A stretch of 60,000 bases of DNA, taken from positions 42,394,988 through 42,454,987 of the forward strand of contig NC_087070.1 in NCBI RefSeq assembly GCF_963678635.1, written 5' to 3'. Made by a program: the position numbers and the translations under genes. Source of the DNA: Symsagittifera roscoffensis. Taxonomy: Eukaryota > Xenacoelomorpha > Acoela > Convolutidae. Numbering within the stretch: the stretch's first letter is position 1; each line of letters begins with the position of its first letter. The notes under the pieces were generated by a model that had not been told where the DNA came from, ran no database searches, and was given only the letters and a program-made list of their open reading frames with translations. Of the stretch, positions 21,630 through 40,500 are shown piece by piece.

Positions 21630-21665
21630 CTGTTTTGAGCTTTTTAATCCAATAAAAAAGATAGA
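21627..21665 (-). promoter_or_regulatory. Splice acceptor at the start codon (unknown gene)
   Basis: On the minus strand CAG directly precedes ATG (21629). A T-rich tract (CTTTTTTATTGGATT) lies about 20-30 nt upstream. It could be a 5'-UTR intron acceptor or a spliced-leader trans-splice site. The pyrimidine tract is weaker than at the two upstream genes. Confidence 0.4.
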
Positions 21666-22257
21666 CAAAATATTAATTTGAGAATTACATTAGCTGAAAT
21701 CAGGACATGTTAAGTCGGCCGAAAGGTAAGAATAACTTTGTAGAGATAAAATAACCAAGTTATAACCAATTTATAACATTTCCCACGCTACTTGTGTGTC
21801 GACGAGAGGGAGGTCTGCTTTTTACTTCGACAATATCTACACGTTAAATCTCTCTGTAAACTAATTTAATCCCAAAACTGTGTAATGAACCATTGGAGAA
21901 ATTAAATCGTTTTCAGAGCAAGAATATTGACGCACTGGTTAAAACCAAACCGGTTTTATTAAACAAAATCATTAAATTCATTAAACAAAAGTTCTTCCCG
22001 CCAGAAGAACAAGTTTCTCAAACTTGAGAAATCTCTGTACTCCGTGGGTGCATTTCAGACAATCTGATTCAACTTCGCTGTGTTTATTTATGCAACCAAG
22101 AGCATTCCGCTACGTCACTCATTAAAACTACAAGAAAATTTCTTTTGTATTTTAGAAAAGTTCTTTCCTGAAAACAAGGGCAGAATTTTCAAGTAAGAAT
22201 TTCCACGCTCTCTTAACTACAGAAAAAGAACAAAAAAGAAATGTACTTATTCAATTA

Positions 22258-22263
22258 TTTATT
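22258..22263 (-). terminator. Candidate poly(A) signal of QTRT2
   Basis: AATAAA on the minus strand, about 28 nt after the QTRT2 stop codon. Confidence 0.5.
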
Positions 22264-22290
22264 CAAAAAACAAGATGAAAGACAGATACT

Positions 22291-28940
<6,650 letters not shown>

Positions 28941-28943
<3 letters not shown>

Positions 28944-28985
28944 CAGCTGGTCTAGAATACAAATAGCAAAAAAAAAGAAAATAAC
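28941..28985 (-). promoter_or_regulatory. Splice acceptor 8 nt before the QTRT2 start
   Basis: The minus strand carries CTTTTTTTTTGC, then TATTTGTATTCTAG ending at 28952, then ACCAGCTG and ATG. Pyrimidine tract plus AG is a strong acceptor. With no exon seen in the 569-bp gap to RIOX1, it could receive a spliced leader. Confidence 0.5.
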
Positions 28986-29309
28986 TTCTTGACTCTGGCA
29001 AACTTTAACAGAGTCACGACTGCACATAAGGCTATATATATATAAAGACTAGCCAGCAAAAAGAAGCTACATATGCTATTAAATTCCTGTTGCTATGCAT
29101 TGAAGCAAATTTGCCACCAAAAGAGCTTTTTACCTGGTGATTTGGTTTGGAAAAAAGTAGAAGTCGTTATGCGACACTACGCCTGTTATCTCACATGTGT
29201 AAAAAAGGAAGCGCTGCTCAAAATTGACGGCAACTCATTTTCAATCTGCGCTTTAAATGCTTCCAAAAAAGCGAAAATTTTAAACCTGTTTTTCCTGCGC
29301 CAAGCAAAA

Positions 29310-29400
29310 TGACCACTGAAAAATCTTCAATTTGACATATTACTCGAACCCATCTGAAGATAGTTTGTGATACTTCATTTTCCGTGGCAAGAAAACATCA
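29310..29400. repeat. Dispersed repeat R3, fragment
   Basis: GACATATTACTCGAACCCATCTGAAGATAGTTTGTG-like string matches the middle of R3 with substitutions. It occupies the gap between RIOX1 and QTRT2. Confidence 0.4.
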
Positions 29401-29451
29401 GCATGCAAACTTCCTTCGGTAGTCAAAACAATATTGCGGCGCCCGCCTAAA

Positions 29452-29462
29452 TTTATTTTATT
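29452..29462 (-). terminator. Candidate poly(A) signals of RIOX1
   Basis: Two overlapping AATAAA hexamers on the minus strand, about 60-70 nt after the RIOX1 stop codon. Confidence 0.5.
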
Positions 29463-29520
29463 TCCTTCGTCTTCCTGCACCGACTGACCTAAATCCTACT
29501 TAGCTTTGAAAAACCAGAAA

Positions 29521-29947
29521 TCAAATAGTTTCAATTTTTTTCTCAGATATCAAGATACCTTTTTCATATAGCCCCATAACAAGTTCTAGTTTAGATTGTT
29601 CATCTCCAAACTTCAAATCATTGGCCGTGCAAAACTTGGGATATTTTCTAATTAAAAATTTGATATTTTTGGCATCAACTGAATCAAGTTCGATTGACTT
29701 CAAATCAACTTCATGATAAATTCGTGTATTTTCTACATTGAAATACAGCCGGTTTGTTTTCGTCTTTCTCTCGTAAATTAGGCGTATGCAGCGCTTCCTC
29801 ACAAGCTTCAATTTAGTGTCCAAGTCGACGACATTTTCCGTTCCTTGAACTGATTTTGAGTTGCTCTCCCAGAATGCTCCGCTCGTTGCAATTGTCCTCG
29901 AGGATTCTTCTGTGGAAAGACAAGGCGGCAAACTTTCTCTCATAAAT
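29521..29947 (-). CDS. RIOX1: RIOX1 exon 6 (C-terminal winged-helix region)
   Basis: Acceptor TTTTTCTGTTTAG before 29947; stop TGA at 29521-29523. Starts [14 protein letters not shown] and ends with a [12 protein letters not shown]...LYEKGIL stretch typical of the NO66 C-terminal domain. Confidence 0.9.
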
Positions 29948-32900
29948 CTAAACAGAAAAACTCTATTAGTCAAATCTTGTTTAAAAACACTCAAGAAAAA
30001 TCTCATAACTTGAGATTTTCTTCTAGTTAATGAATGAACAGGTAGAGGTTCTGCTGGGGCGAAACAAAAAAAAATACTTTTTAAAATTTCAACCAATTCA
30101 AATTGTATAACTTTAAGTAACTATGTTCAAATAAACTTCCGCAGATCTGAACAAGAAACCCTCCTCACTTTTCAGAAGCTACTTGATACGTTGTTCAATT
30201 AACGCTAAATTTTTCGTTTAACCATATAGCTGCAATTACTTCTTGGATGGAAACCGCTTGTATTGGCTAAAACTTTTAAGTGGTTTTTCCTAGCATGACG
30301 TAATTTCGCTCTCTGCTAAAAATTAAGCTATTTCATCCTTGCCTCGCCGGCCAAATACAAGTGTAATAAAAACCCTGAAACGATTCGAAAGTTCGAAAAG
30401 CTCTCTCGTTTCAGAGATTAGAAAGTTCGAAAATAAAGAAATATGGACTTAATCACTATTACTTGAAAAAAATTGTCCAGTTTTGACAAAACTTTTACAA
30501 AAATGTTTGGATAGACAAGTTTTTCCAGACAGTTTCATAATTGCCAAAGTTAAACCTCTCTTCAAAGAAAGTAACGATCTAGACCCATCAAACAACAGGC
30601 CAATTTCTCTTTTACCAGTTGTAGGTAAAATTTTTGAGCGGGTCATTTATAACAGAATGAATCAATATCTCACTAAGTATCAGTTACTACGAAATTGCCA
30701 GTTTGGGTTCAGATCAAAAAGGAGTACAATTGATGCTTTGATAACCGTAATAGAAGAAGTGCGATTCATTGACCTTAAGAAAGCCTTTGATACAGTTGAC
30801 CACATTCTTTTACTTGAGAAATGTGACGCATATGGTTTTCGGGGATCTGTTTTTGATCTTCTAAAATCTTATTTAAAAAACCGACAACAATACGTTGCCA
30901 CTAAAACCAAACGCTCTCAAAATATAAACGTGAATTATGGAGTACCACAGGGCCGCTTCTTTTCATCATTTATATAAATAATATTGAGCTAAATGAAAAT
31001 AGTGAAAGTAATCTGATTTTATATGCAGACGACACTTTCATAAAAACAACAGCTAGAAACAGTGACTTAACCGGTAAAAACCTAGAAGCGTTGGACAAAA
31101 CAGCAAGTTGGCTACAAAAAAAACAAGCTGATCTTGAATGAAGATAGAACAAAAACAATGATACTATCTAAGAAGAGCAGTGGAAAATCATATGTCAAAA
31201 TGAATGGAATAATTATTGAAGAAAAACAATCGTTCCGATCCTTAGGTGTTCAAATTGACTCTAAACTTTCCTTCACTGAACATATTACAAAAATTGAAAA
31301 TAAATTGTCGAGGTTTTGTGGGATGTATTACAGGTTGAGGAAAATTTAAGGAAAAGATCAACTACTGAAAGCATATAACGCTTATGTGAAACCCATTCTA
31401 CAGTACGGGGTTTTGGCTTATGCGTCAACAGACAAAACGAAATTCGAAACAATTGAACTTAAAATTAAACGGCTTATAAAAATTATTTGTTTTAAGAGAA
31501 GAAATGAAAAAATGAAAGCATCGAAGAACTGAGACAAAAACGCAAAATATACTTCGTAAAGGAATTACATATCTATGAACTATTAAGGTTTTGAGAAAAG
31601 AGTGCATATCGGCCATTGTCCAGGAAGCTGTAACTGAGAAAAATTTGAATACAATTTTGAATAAGAGAGTTTTAGCTAGGCAGATACCTGTGCAATCAAA
31701 GGGTAATCAAAAAACTTCAGTTAAAGTTAGAATTAGAAAACTTTTCAACTTTGTTTTAAAATACTACCCAGATTTTGTAACTAAGAATCAGAGCTGCACA
31801 CAATATTAATCACAAATCTTCAACCATGAGTTTTTGGACAACTTTATTCTAGGAAATTATCAACTGTTTAAACTCATTTTTGAGAAGAAATAAAATAGTA
31901 TTTTAAAAAAAGATTTGCAGTCAAAGGTATACTGCTGAAATTTTCCTCTTTTTCGCTTCAAAGCTTTTTTTTCCTCTTTAAATCATTAAATCTTTTTTTT
32001 TCTTGATTAACTATCGATATAAAAAAATAACAGAAGTCATAAGCAGGATCAGAGGCGCCTGAAAACGGGCTGCATAGTTCCACGGCGTTCTCGCAATGAG
32101 ATTTCGTTTGGTAGTAAATGTAGTAACTTTTACAATGAATGGAATCTAATTTGCAAACAATTTATTATATTATTATTATAGAAATGCTCTCTTGAAATTA
32201 CTCATCTTAAATTAAGGTTTCTGATACAAGGTGTTTCAAATTTTCAGTCGAGAAAAAAATGAACGTTGTACATCTGACTTACTTCAATGCAAACTGATCC
32301 ACCGATTCGTCCACAATGTCAGGAACACAATTGATCATCTCTCCCAGCATATTCTGCACTCTTTTGATCACTTCGCTTCTTGTCTGAGCAGTGTCGCTAT
32401 TGCTTTCTGAGTTAGTTTGCATACTGTCGCAATTTGTACTACTAGAGTCACCCAAAAACCTCATGCATAATTTAATAAACGAAGTTATTCGTAAGTTAGG
32501 TTCATTCGTCGCTAAATGTCCAGATGAACAAATTGTTCAAAAGTTTGATTAAAAAATGCATTTGAAATTTGAGCATTATTATACACTGGTCCAAAAAAGC
32601 TTGCTCTAATGGTATCAAAAAATGTATTACCAAAATCTTGAGAATTCCCAAGACTTGGTATTCCAACACGAAGAGAAAATGTGAAAATATAATTGAGCTA
32701 CAATGTCTCGGTATTTTGATTTGTTTAAAAGTTTCTACCATTGGACCCTTACGCCTTGAAAACATATCCTACGAGCACTTCTTCGCATAGTTGAAATCGC
32801 AAAAAAAAGAACAAAAGCTAATTGATGCTTGACTTTTCCAATTCATGACTGGAAAGCTGAATCAAACAGTACAAATTGACCGATTACTGCTTCCGAAAGC

Positions 32901-35900
32901 GTCCAAATAATTACACGGCAAAGATTCTCGGAGAGTCAGACTTTTCGATTGGAAGTTGTTCAATAAATTAGGCATGATTTTGGCCATAAGATGAGAATAT
33001 GAGTGTTGTTGGAACATAGAAACTGTTATATGTAGAGAATGCTGGTCTTCAAGGGCGTTTCCCTGGTGAATATAACCCCTGGGAAAGTAGAGCAAATCGC
33101 CCGCTTTCAGATGACAGTCAATGATGGGATCCGGAAGACTTTCGCTCCTAAAATTGAAATAATAGTTGTCTTACATTTTTTAAAACCATTCATAGCTCAG
33201 CCAAGAAGCTTTGGGCGTTTTCCTTGAAAATAACTTTAATTTCCTATATGTCGAATACTTTTATGATCTCCAAAATCATATATCAGATGAAATAAGAAAC
33301 GATATGACCTGAACGAAGAACGTCGTCAACAAATTTTGATAGTTTCTTTGATTTCGACTCAACTTAAACCAATCACCGAAATGATCAAACACTATATACT
33401 CGACTATGATCTAGAAGATACAAAACAATTCAAATTGAAAAGCCTTTGAAAAATTCTTAGGTATAACATGCGGTAGTGGAAATAACAATATACCAACTTT
33501 AAATTATGGCTCGAATAATCAGGCAGCAAAGTGGTGGGTTCATACACTCTCCATCTTTTACACCCTTCCAGTTGAATCACAAATGCCTCGATGTCGTCCC
33601 AGTGAGGAGCGAAGCCTTGGGTCCCCGGTGGGGTCAGGTACACATTAGCACCGCAGAAGTTGCCCACATACTCTTGCAAAAGAGCAGGGTTGGTCGAATT
33701 AAGTTAGGTTGCAGACGAATATCAAAGTTTAACTGCACTGCATGTTCCGACCGCATCTTCCTATTGAGCATAAACTCAAAAAATACGTTCGGGAAAATTC
33801 ATTTTTTGATAAAAATTTAGCACTTTTCGTTGTAGAATTTAAATAGCAATATTTAAACAACTTCTTTTTAATTTCTAATTCAATACTTGAAGATTAAGAT
33901 TCAATTATGGAAAAACACCTAAATCGAAAGGTTGTCGAGATAAATACAAAAATATTGCTTTGAATACCTATTTTTGCTGCTAACTAATTATGCCAACCCT
34001 GGAGAAAAGATAACTTCTCGTAGACATCGTGTGAAAACGTCTGTGGGTTCAAAAGTCTGATAGAACAACCTGTCTGATAGAAATCCCAGATCGCTCCTGC
34101 ATATGCACGGCCTAAACAAACACATTTTCTTTGATTCTCCAAGAGTTTGCAATTCAATTTTATAGTCGCCGGACACCGGCTAGACGAAAATGACAAAATC
34201 CACAGAGGCGAACCGGAGCTCCGCGCCACTTACGATACATCTCGACGTTCGCACTGCAAGCTAGAAATTGGCAAGCTTTAAAAATGGCCTCTAGAAAACA
34301 AGACTAAATCCACTGACACATATAAATGGTCTGAAAAAACATCGAATAAAAACTAGAGCTGCCAAAATTCGACGACGTTAGTCTCAAAATGAAGTACATT
34401 TGTAGGGAAAAACACAGAGAGACAAACAGTCTCGTTAAATTAAACAAAAAAAATGAAAAAGCCGCAACAAAGCCGACTAATTTCGGTAGAAGCTCGTTAA
34501 GCCAAAAATTTTTAACTCCAGATCTTTGACTACACAGCTGAGGCTACAGCATCTACAAAATATTATAACAACTGCAAAACAAATTTTTTTAAAAACAAAC
34601 AAAAAATTGTTGACAACCTATTGGAACAAAAACTACTAGATCTTAAGAGTGCTGACAGATAGTTTTTTCCCCCGAATGACTACGGGTTAGAATTAAATCA
34701 TCGATAAAAAGAAAAAATGGTTTCGAGCTGCTCAAGAAAAAGGCTCTTCGCATACTTTATAAAGTAGTATTTGGTGAAATTTCTGCTTATTCTGAAAAGT
34801 TTTTCCTTCGAAAATTAAAGTTTATATTTCGTGACTGCAATATAGACCTTTTAAAACCATTCTAGTCTTTGAAAACTTATGACTATGCTCCAGATTGAGG
34901 GTAAGTTATATCTAATATTTCAAAACAATCGTGTGTAACGGATATATCGACCATTGCGGTTTCAAACAACAAAAGAAATTCTTTTATTTTGTACAAAATA
35001 CCTTTTAACACAGATCATGACATGCTTTCATATGCAACATTAACTTTTTTGCGAGTCAATAAATGATGAAAATAGAAACAAGAGATTTACAAAAAAAAAT
35101 CGGCGTAAACATCTCGGACTTAGCACGAAATAATTCTTCAGAAGCTTACGAAAAATCTGACCGATCACAAAAGTCGAAAGTTTTGTGCGCATCGTTGAAA
35201 AATTATGACGGTGCATACCATATCGCACAAAAACCAGAAAAATCTGAAAAAAATCGGAAACATCTTCTCAGAAGCGATGGAATGAAAAAGCCTTAATAAA
35301 TTCGTGAGTTAGCAATCAGAGAAAACTAATAGTTGAGCAACATGGCTTATGGTTGGATCATGCAAACAAAAAAAGGGAAAATCGTTATTAAAAATCAGCA
35401 ATCAAAAGCAAAATAGATGGAAAAATTTAATGACGTCATTAGAATGCGTATCTTTTCAAAATTAAGTCTTAATAATGCTGCACTTATACCACCAAAACTA
35501 GTTGGAAAACCAACTGCAGTTTTCAAATTTTGTGGCCTATGGGATTAAAATCTTTATACCTCAGTCAAGTTATTCCTTAAAGCACAACGCATGCCGCATC
35601 TGTTTGTAAAACACTCATTTCTTACTTGGGTGTTTGCGGATTGCGTTATGCCGAGTGTAATTCAGATAAATTATGATAAAAAAAATTTGAATGGCAAACC
35701 CAAAAAACTTTTCCCAGTCAAGAGTAGCCAAGTAGCCGCAATTTTGTTGACAAACAATGTTATGGACTCCTGGATTGCACATACACCCTGAGAAATTTAA
35801 AAATTACACGAAAAAAACTATATCCACAAACATAGCCAATCGAAGATAGAAAAAGAGTAATGAACGCAAGTTAACATGAAAACCACTGACTTTCTTGAAA

Positions 35901-37473
35901 AAATCTCAAATTTCGAATTTCAAAGAAAAAAATAGATGCTTTTAAAGCTCTTTAAATTTCTACAACAATTTATGATTGGCGCTTTTTTGATAAGACGAAT
36001 CCAACTAGAGGAAACTGGATCAATACGTAAAATTTGTATTCTGCTGGAAATCTAAAAAACTAAATTCCAGTGGGTCAGCTTGTCGCTTGTCATCCTGTCA
36101 ATATAACAAAAGTCGAAACTTTCAAGTCGAATAAGTAAATCAAAAGCACAAACAAAAACTGAAATTATACTACATCAAAAATCATAAATTTACAACAAAC
36201 ATGAAAAACTAAATTCAAACAGAACGGGTGTTTGAAAATGAGGCAAGCTCAAATTACTGGATGACAGAAGAGAAAATCAGATGAGAAAATTATTCTTGCT
36301 TTGATCAGATGAGAAACTGTTAGACAAAGTATTTGCCTGGAAAAAAGTCTTGAATCTGATTTAATGACGCTTGCTAATCGGAAGCGTATTTTCAACTGAA
36401 GTATTGCCAACAGTAAACTTATAAAAATATAAATTCACTGAGAAAAAAATTACAGCGAGCGGCATTTAAGCCGAGAAAATGCACCAAATAATACTATTTC
36501 GATCAAATAAATCTGCTCAAATTCGATTTCGCTCAAAACTTCCCTTTCAAGTTCAATACATTGGTCGCGGCAATTCAACCAAATAATAGGCCGAAACCCA
36601 ACAATATTAATCAAAAGAAAATGAACATTATTCAAGGTGGTTTTTCTTTTCTGCAAAACTAAGACTTTTATTTCAGCAACTTGAATTAAACCTTGAGCTG
36701 CAGGCACTATCAGAGTATTAATTCAACTCAGTCCAGAGGTAATTCAAGGCTGCTTAGGCTACATTTTCTGCGATGCGACCCAAATAAAGAAATTTTTTTA
36801 TTTTATTTGTTTATCAAGATAAAACTTGTAAATTATGCCTAGTTCACTAACGTTATAAGCTTTCGAATATTTTCTTTATCATACTACACACAAAACAAAA
36901 CACTTATTTGAAAAAAAAAACTATTTTTTTTCAAAGTTTTTTAAGAATGTGGTCGTAACATTCTGTGCTCCTTGCACAGTAACCAGCTATCTCTTCGACT
37001 TCATATACCGAAAATTCAAAATTTAACATTCATAAATTATTACCTTCCTGATTGTGGGTTTCTCGTTGGCCATTTTCAAAACTGGTGACGTCAATATTGA
37101 CCCCATATATCAAAATATTCTCGCGTAAAATAGAATCAATTTCTTTAGAGGATATCCAAGGCGAGCTATATGTAGTAGATACTCCCTTCCGCTGAATCAG
37201 CAAAGGTTTTTTCTCGAATATTTCACGAAAAAAGTTTTGATTGTTAACAGGATGCAAAATCCAATCCAGAAGCTTTTTTCCGTCAATTCTACAATCACCT
37301 TTTGTTAGATATGGCGGCTCTAACTGTACGTTTTCATCGTGAATATGCTTGTAAGTTTCATCCAGTTTCGGTTCAGTGGAACCCATTGTTTTCATTTTCT
37401 TGACATCAATTTCCGAAGCTTTAGAGTTATATTTTCGTTTCTTTTTTGAATGTAAAAGATCTGCTGAGCTCAT
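29521..37473 (-). CDS. RIOX1: Ribosomal oxygenase 1 / NO66, JmjC hydroxylase (6 exons)
   Basis: Exons on the minus strand are 37473-37044, 34111-33998, 33672-33498, 33147-32888, 32406-32283 and 29947-29521: 1,530 nt, 509 residues, every phase consistent. NO66-type enzymes are nucleolar Fe(II)/2-oxoglutarate oxygenases that hydroxylate a histidine in ribosomal protein uL2. Visible are a basic N-terminal KKKRK signal, the [10 protein letters not shown] entry to the JmjC fold, iron ligands H205, D207 (in APHWDD) and H267 (in RGYIHQG), a lysine in KRWRVYEP, and the C-terminal winged-helix tail ([12 protein letters not shown]). Between the two iron ligands the family often has Tyr; here it is Trp. 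The order and C-terminal half favour RIOX1 over RIOX2/MINA. The N-terminal extension is much shorter than in vertebrates. No inactivating change is seen. Confidence 0.92.
29948..32282. other. RIOX1 intron 5 with nested LINE
   Basis: Donor AA|GTAAGT, acceptor TTTAG. It contains a plus-strand LINE fragment (30480-31895) antisense to the gene; the remaining 0.9 kb is AT-rich with no other features. Confidence 0.7.
30480..31895 (+). mobile_element. LINE (non-LTR) reverse transcriptase fragment, 5' truncated
   Basis: Translation shows the standard non-LTR RT blocks: [51 protein letters not shown], then after a frameshift ILYADDTFI (near 31020, YADD intact) and [12 protein letters not shown]...[11 protein letters not shown] 12-nt-scale deletion has removed the SxLGP residues after GVPQG (near 30950). 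Several frameshifts and stops follow. There is no endonuclease part, so insertion was 5'-truncated. The sequence differs in family from the LINEs at 37.6-46 kb. The AT-rich AAGAAATAAAATAG near 31890 may be the 3' end. Confidence 0.85.
32283..32406 (-). CDS. RIOX1: RIOX1 exon 5
   Basis: Acceptor AACTAACTCAG before 32406 (a CTAAC branch-like string just upstream), donor AA|GTAAGT after 32283. Encodes [16 protein letters not shown]...[10 protein letters not shown], matching in length and position the dimer helix region of NO66. Confidence 0.8.
32888..33147 (-). CDS. RIOX1: RIOX1 exon 4 (distal iron-ligand His)
   Basis: Acceptor TTTCAATTTTAG before 33147, donor GCA|GTAATC after 32888. Encodes [29 protein letters not shown] with the distal histidine H267, and the [15 protein letters not shown] strand. 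Confidence 0.88.
33498..33672 (-). CDS. RIOX1: RIOX1 exon 3 (HxD iron site)
   Basis: Acceptor TTTTGCAAG before 33672; donor AAA|GTTGGT after 33498. Encodes [20 protein letters not shown], the core JmjC strand with His205 and Asp207, and [11 protein letters not shown]. The donor GTTGGT is weak but keeps the phase, and exon 2 uses the same GTTGG form. Confidence 0.88.
33998..34111 (-). CDS. RIOX1: RIOX1 exon 2
   Basis: Acceptor GTTTGTTTAG before 34111, donor G|GTTGGC after 33998. Encodes [20 protein letters not shown] and the start of the helix ending in FLQ. Confidence 0.85.
34112..37043. other. RIOX1 intron 1, 2.9 kb
   Basis: Contains R1 copy 6 (35830-36075) and a string near 34470 (GCAACAAAGCCGACTAATTT) related to the SINE body near 9535. 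Otherwise AT-rich, with no coding exon supported. Confidence 0.6.
35830..36075. repeat. Dispersed repeat R1, copy 6
   Basis: ACATAGCCAATCGAAGATAG, GAACGCAAGTTAACATG, AAAAAATAGATGCTTTTAAA, TTTATGATTGGCGCTTTTTT, GGAAACTGGATCAATACG and CTGGAAATCTAAAAAACTAAA follow R1 order. The end (ATCACGTTTTTCG) is missing. Confidence 0.7.
37044..37473 (-). CDS. RIOX1: RIOX1 exon 1 (N terminus)
   Basis: ATG at 37471-37473, donor GAAG|GTAATA after 37044. Encodes [18 protein letters not shown], a nuclear-signal-like start, then [20 protein letters not shown] and the first JmjC strands up to RETHNQE. Confidence 0.88.
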
Positions 37474-37500
37474 TGCAAACTGAAAAAAAAAAATCACATA
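37471..37500 (-). promoter_or_regulatory. Strong splice acceptor 6 nt before the RIOX1 start
   Basis: On the minus strand a run of 11-12 T is followed by CAG (ending 37480), then TTTGCA and ATG. This is a textbook 3' splice site with almost no 5' UTR left. It is either the end of a 5'-UTR intron or a trans-splice acceptor. A LINE begins only about 75 bp further upstream. Confidence 0.55.
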
Positions 37501-37555
37501 TAAAATTACATCCTTATACCAATATTTGAAGACAGAGACAAACAAGAAATTTCAA

Positions 37556-40500
37556 ATTTTCGTCTCATTGCGCTCTTGGCGTGCCTCTCAAAAGTTCTTG
37601 AACCATTAATTTTCGAAAAACTTTACGTAGCCATTGGACTTAATATCTGCAAAGAACAACATGGATTCACCAAATGACTCAAATGATCTTATATCTCAGT
37701 GAAATATTTGACCACTTCGAGTCTCCAACACTGATTGCTCTATACCTCGACTTCGAAAAGGCGTTCGACAAGGTCAGTCATGAAAAATTAATAGAAAAAT
37801 TGCAAAATAATGGCATTACTGAAAGGTCGAAAACACCGAGCAAAAGTTGGAAACTCGATCTCTTCAGAACTCGAAGTCAAAAGTGGGGTTCCACAAGGCT
37901 CAGTACTGGGTCCTCTGTTCTTCATAATTTTTATAAATGATATCCCACAAGGTATCATGTCAAGTTGTTTCGGATACGCGGATGATTATAAAGTTCTTGC
38001 TACCTGTAACATTCGCCCAAATACTACACAGCGACGGAGCGTAGAAAAAGTACCTATTAACGACTGGCAGGCGTCAGTTACCTTAAACCTACTCGTTTTT
38101 CACCGTCTCGACTTTGCCAGTTGATTTTCTGGTCTGTTTAGGGCTAAGTAAAAGTTACTATTTTTAGGCCATCAGTCAAATGACTTTTGATCAGCTTTCG
38201 TTTTCATGCAAACACTACCACATAGCTGAGTCTCGGATCCTCAGACTACGTGATTGCCATTAAAAACACGTCTCGAACAATCTATTTTAACATGTTTTTG
38301 TGTGACAGTTCTATATTAAATCCATTGGAGATGGATTGACCCTTTCCTCTTTCTAGCTACTCATATTCTAAAATATCAAATTATACCGGTGTTAATTCAG
38401 AGTTCTACGACATCCAAGTAGCTACAAAGTCAGTTTTATATAGTCCCTTCACATCAAACAGTCTCTGGGGGACCAAGCCTCCGCTCCCGCAATCTTCCTG
38501 AGATAACGTTCTTATCTCTCCCAATTTGTGGCACGGGAGGGTTCCGTGGAATATTCCTTCCCCACTGAAGCTTCCTCCTCCACCAATTTTCACTGCTAAG
38601 AGTCTTATCGTGTGTTGTTGCCACGATAAGAGGCTTTGTGTGTTTCGTCTCTTGTGCGACCGTTTTCCACAATAATTGTCGTGGTTTTGCTTTTTCGTCG
38701 TTTTTTTCAAGATGGCCGTCTTTTTTGTATTTCTGAGAAATATCCACTCCTCAATCGAAATTTAAAAAAAAATTCTAGAATGTTCCTACCCTCCTTCATA
38801 ATACTTTTTCGTTCCTAAAGCCTTTATTCGTTTTTTTTCGTGTCGCCGGAAGGTTGCGCTGTGTCAATCTGGCAGAATGGCACAACCAACACGATCACTC
38901 TACAAATTGAAGCGACCAGATTATGGAAATGGTGTAGCCAGAATTTAAAAACATCAAACATCAACAAATGTAAAACCCTAAACTTAAACGGAAACGGGAT
39001 TATTTCAATGAATGGAAAGACACTTGAACAAACACAAAAGGAAAAAGATCTTGGAATAATTGTATCGAACGACTTGACATGGACTATAAACGCCGAAAGA
39101 AGATGCGGGAAAGCAATCAAATTATTTTTCACTATAAAACGAAACATCGCTAATGGTACAAGTTCGATTGCAAAAAATAATCTTTACCGGAGCTAGATTG
39201 TCCCAATCATTTCATACGGTGCAAGTCTTTGGATACCGAATAAGTCAGAATTGAGAATGATAGAAAACCTTCAGGAAAAAGCCTTGAAGTGGATCCTTGG
39301 TACCAATAGATTAGACTATAAAGATAGATTAAAACGATATTCGATTCTACCACTATCCTTGCATCACGAAATGCACGTTCTTTTGACATTTGTAGCTGGA
39401 GAAGCTTTGGAGCTGCTTGAAAGCTGCCTGAAACGAGGAGCTTTGGAGCTGCTTGAAAGCTACCTGAAAAGTCGAAAACACCTATCAAAAGTTGAAAATT
39501 CGACCTCTTCAGAACTCGAAGTCAAAAGTGGAGTTCCACAAGGCTCAGTACTGGGTCCTCTGTTCTTCATAATTTTAATAAAGGATCTCCCAGAGTGCAT
39601 CATGTCAAGTTGTTTCGGACACGCGGATGATTATAAAGTTATTGCTACCAACACGATCACTCTACAAAATGACGCGACCAGAATATGGAAATGGTGTAGC
39701 CAGAATTTGATTACATTGATCATCAACAAATGTAAAACGCTAAGCTTAAACGGAAACGGAAGTATTTCAATGAATGGAAAGACACTTGAACAAAAAAAGA
39801 AGGAAAACGATCTTGAAATAATTGTATTGAACGACTTGACATGGACTGCAAACCCCGAAAGAAGATGTGAGAAAGCAATCAAAATATTTTTCACTATAAA
39901 ACGAAACATCGCTAATGGTACATGTTGGATTGCAAAAAAGAATATTTACCGGAGCTTCATTGTCCCAATCATATCATACGGTGCAATTCTTTGGAAACCA
40001 AATAAATCAGAATTGAGAATGATAGAAAACCTTCAGGAAAAAGCTTCGAAGTGGATCCTTGGTACCAATAGATTAGACTATAAAGATAGATTAAAACGAC
40101 TTTTGATTCTACGACTATCCTTGCATCACGAAATGCACGTTTTTTTGACATTTGTCGACATAGTGAAAGGCAGGTATATTATTGAATGGGAATCTTTTGT
40201 TCTTGTACAAAACAAATCAGAACAAAACACGAGAGCACAGGAATTGAAGTTCCATAAAACACTTATTCTGTTGAAGAAGAAACAAAACAGTGACTTTTGG
40301 ACAAGAGGTACATTCTTAGCAAACACAGTTGCTCAAAAGATAGGGATAAATCTGGACGAATTGGAAAATCCAAAAAAAAATCACGGCAGTTTACAAAAAC
40401 TATTTTGTCAATAAAAATAATCTCGAAGATATATGCTCCTGGAGACTGACATGTAATTGTCAGAACTGCAGAAATCAACACAAACTCAAATGAACTTTGG

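Noticed and set aside
32502-32765. 87-codon minus-strand frame between RIOX1 exons 4 and 5 as an extra exon
   Set aside because: Exons 4 and 5 join in phase with the expected length. This frame adds no recognisable sequence and lacks fitting splice sites.
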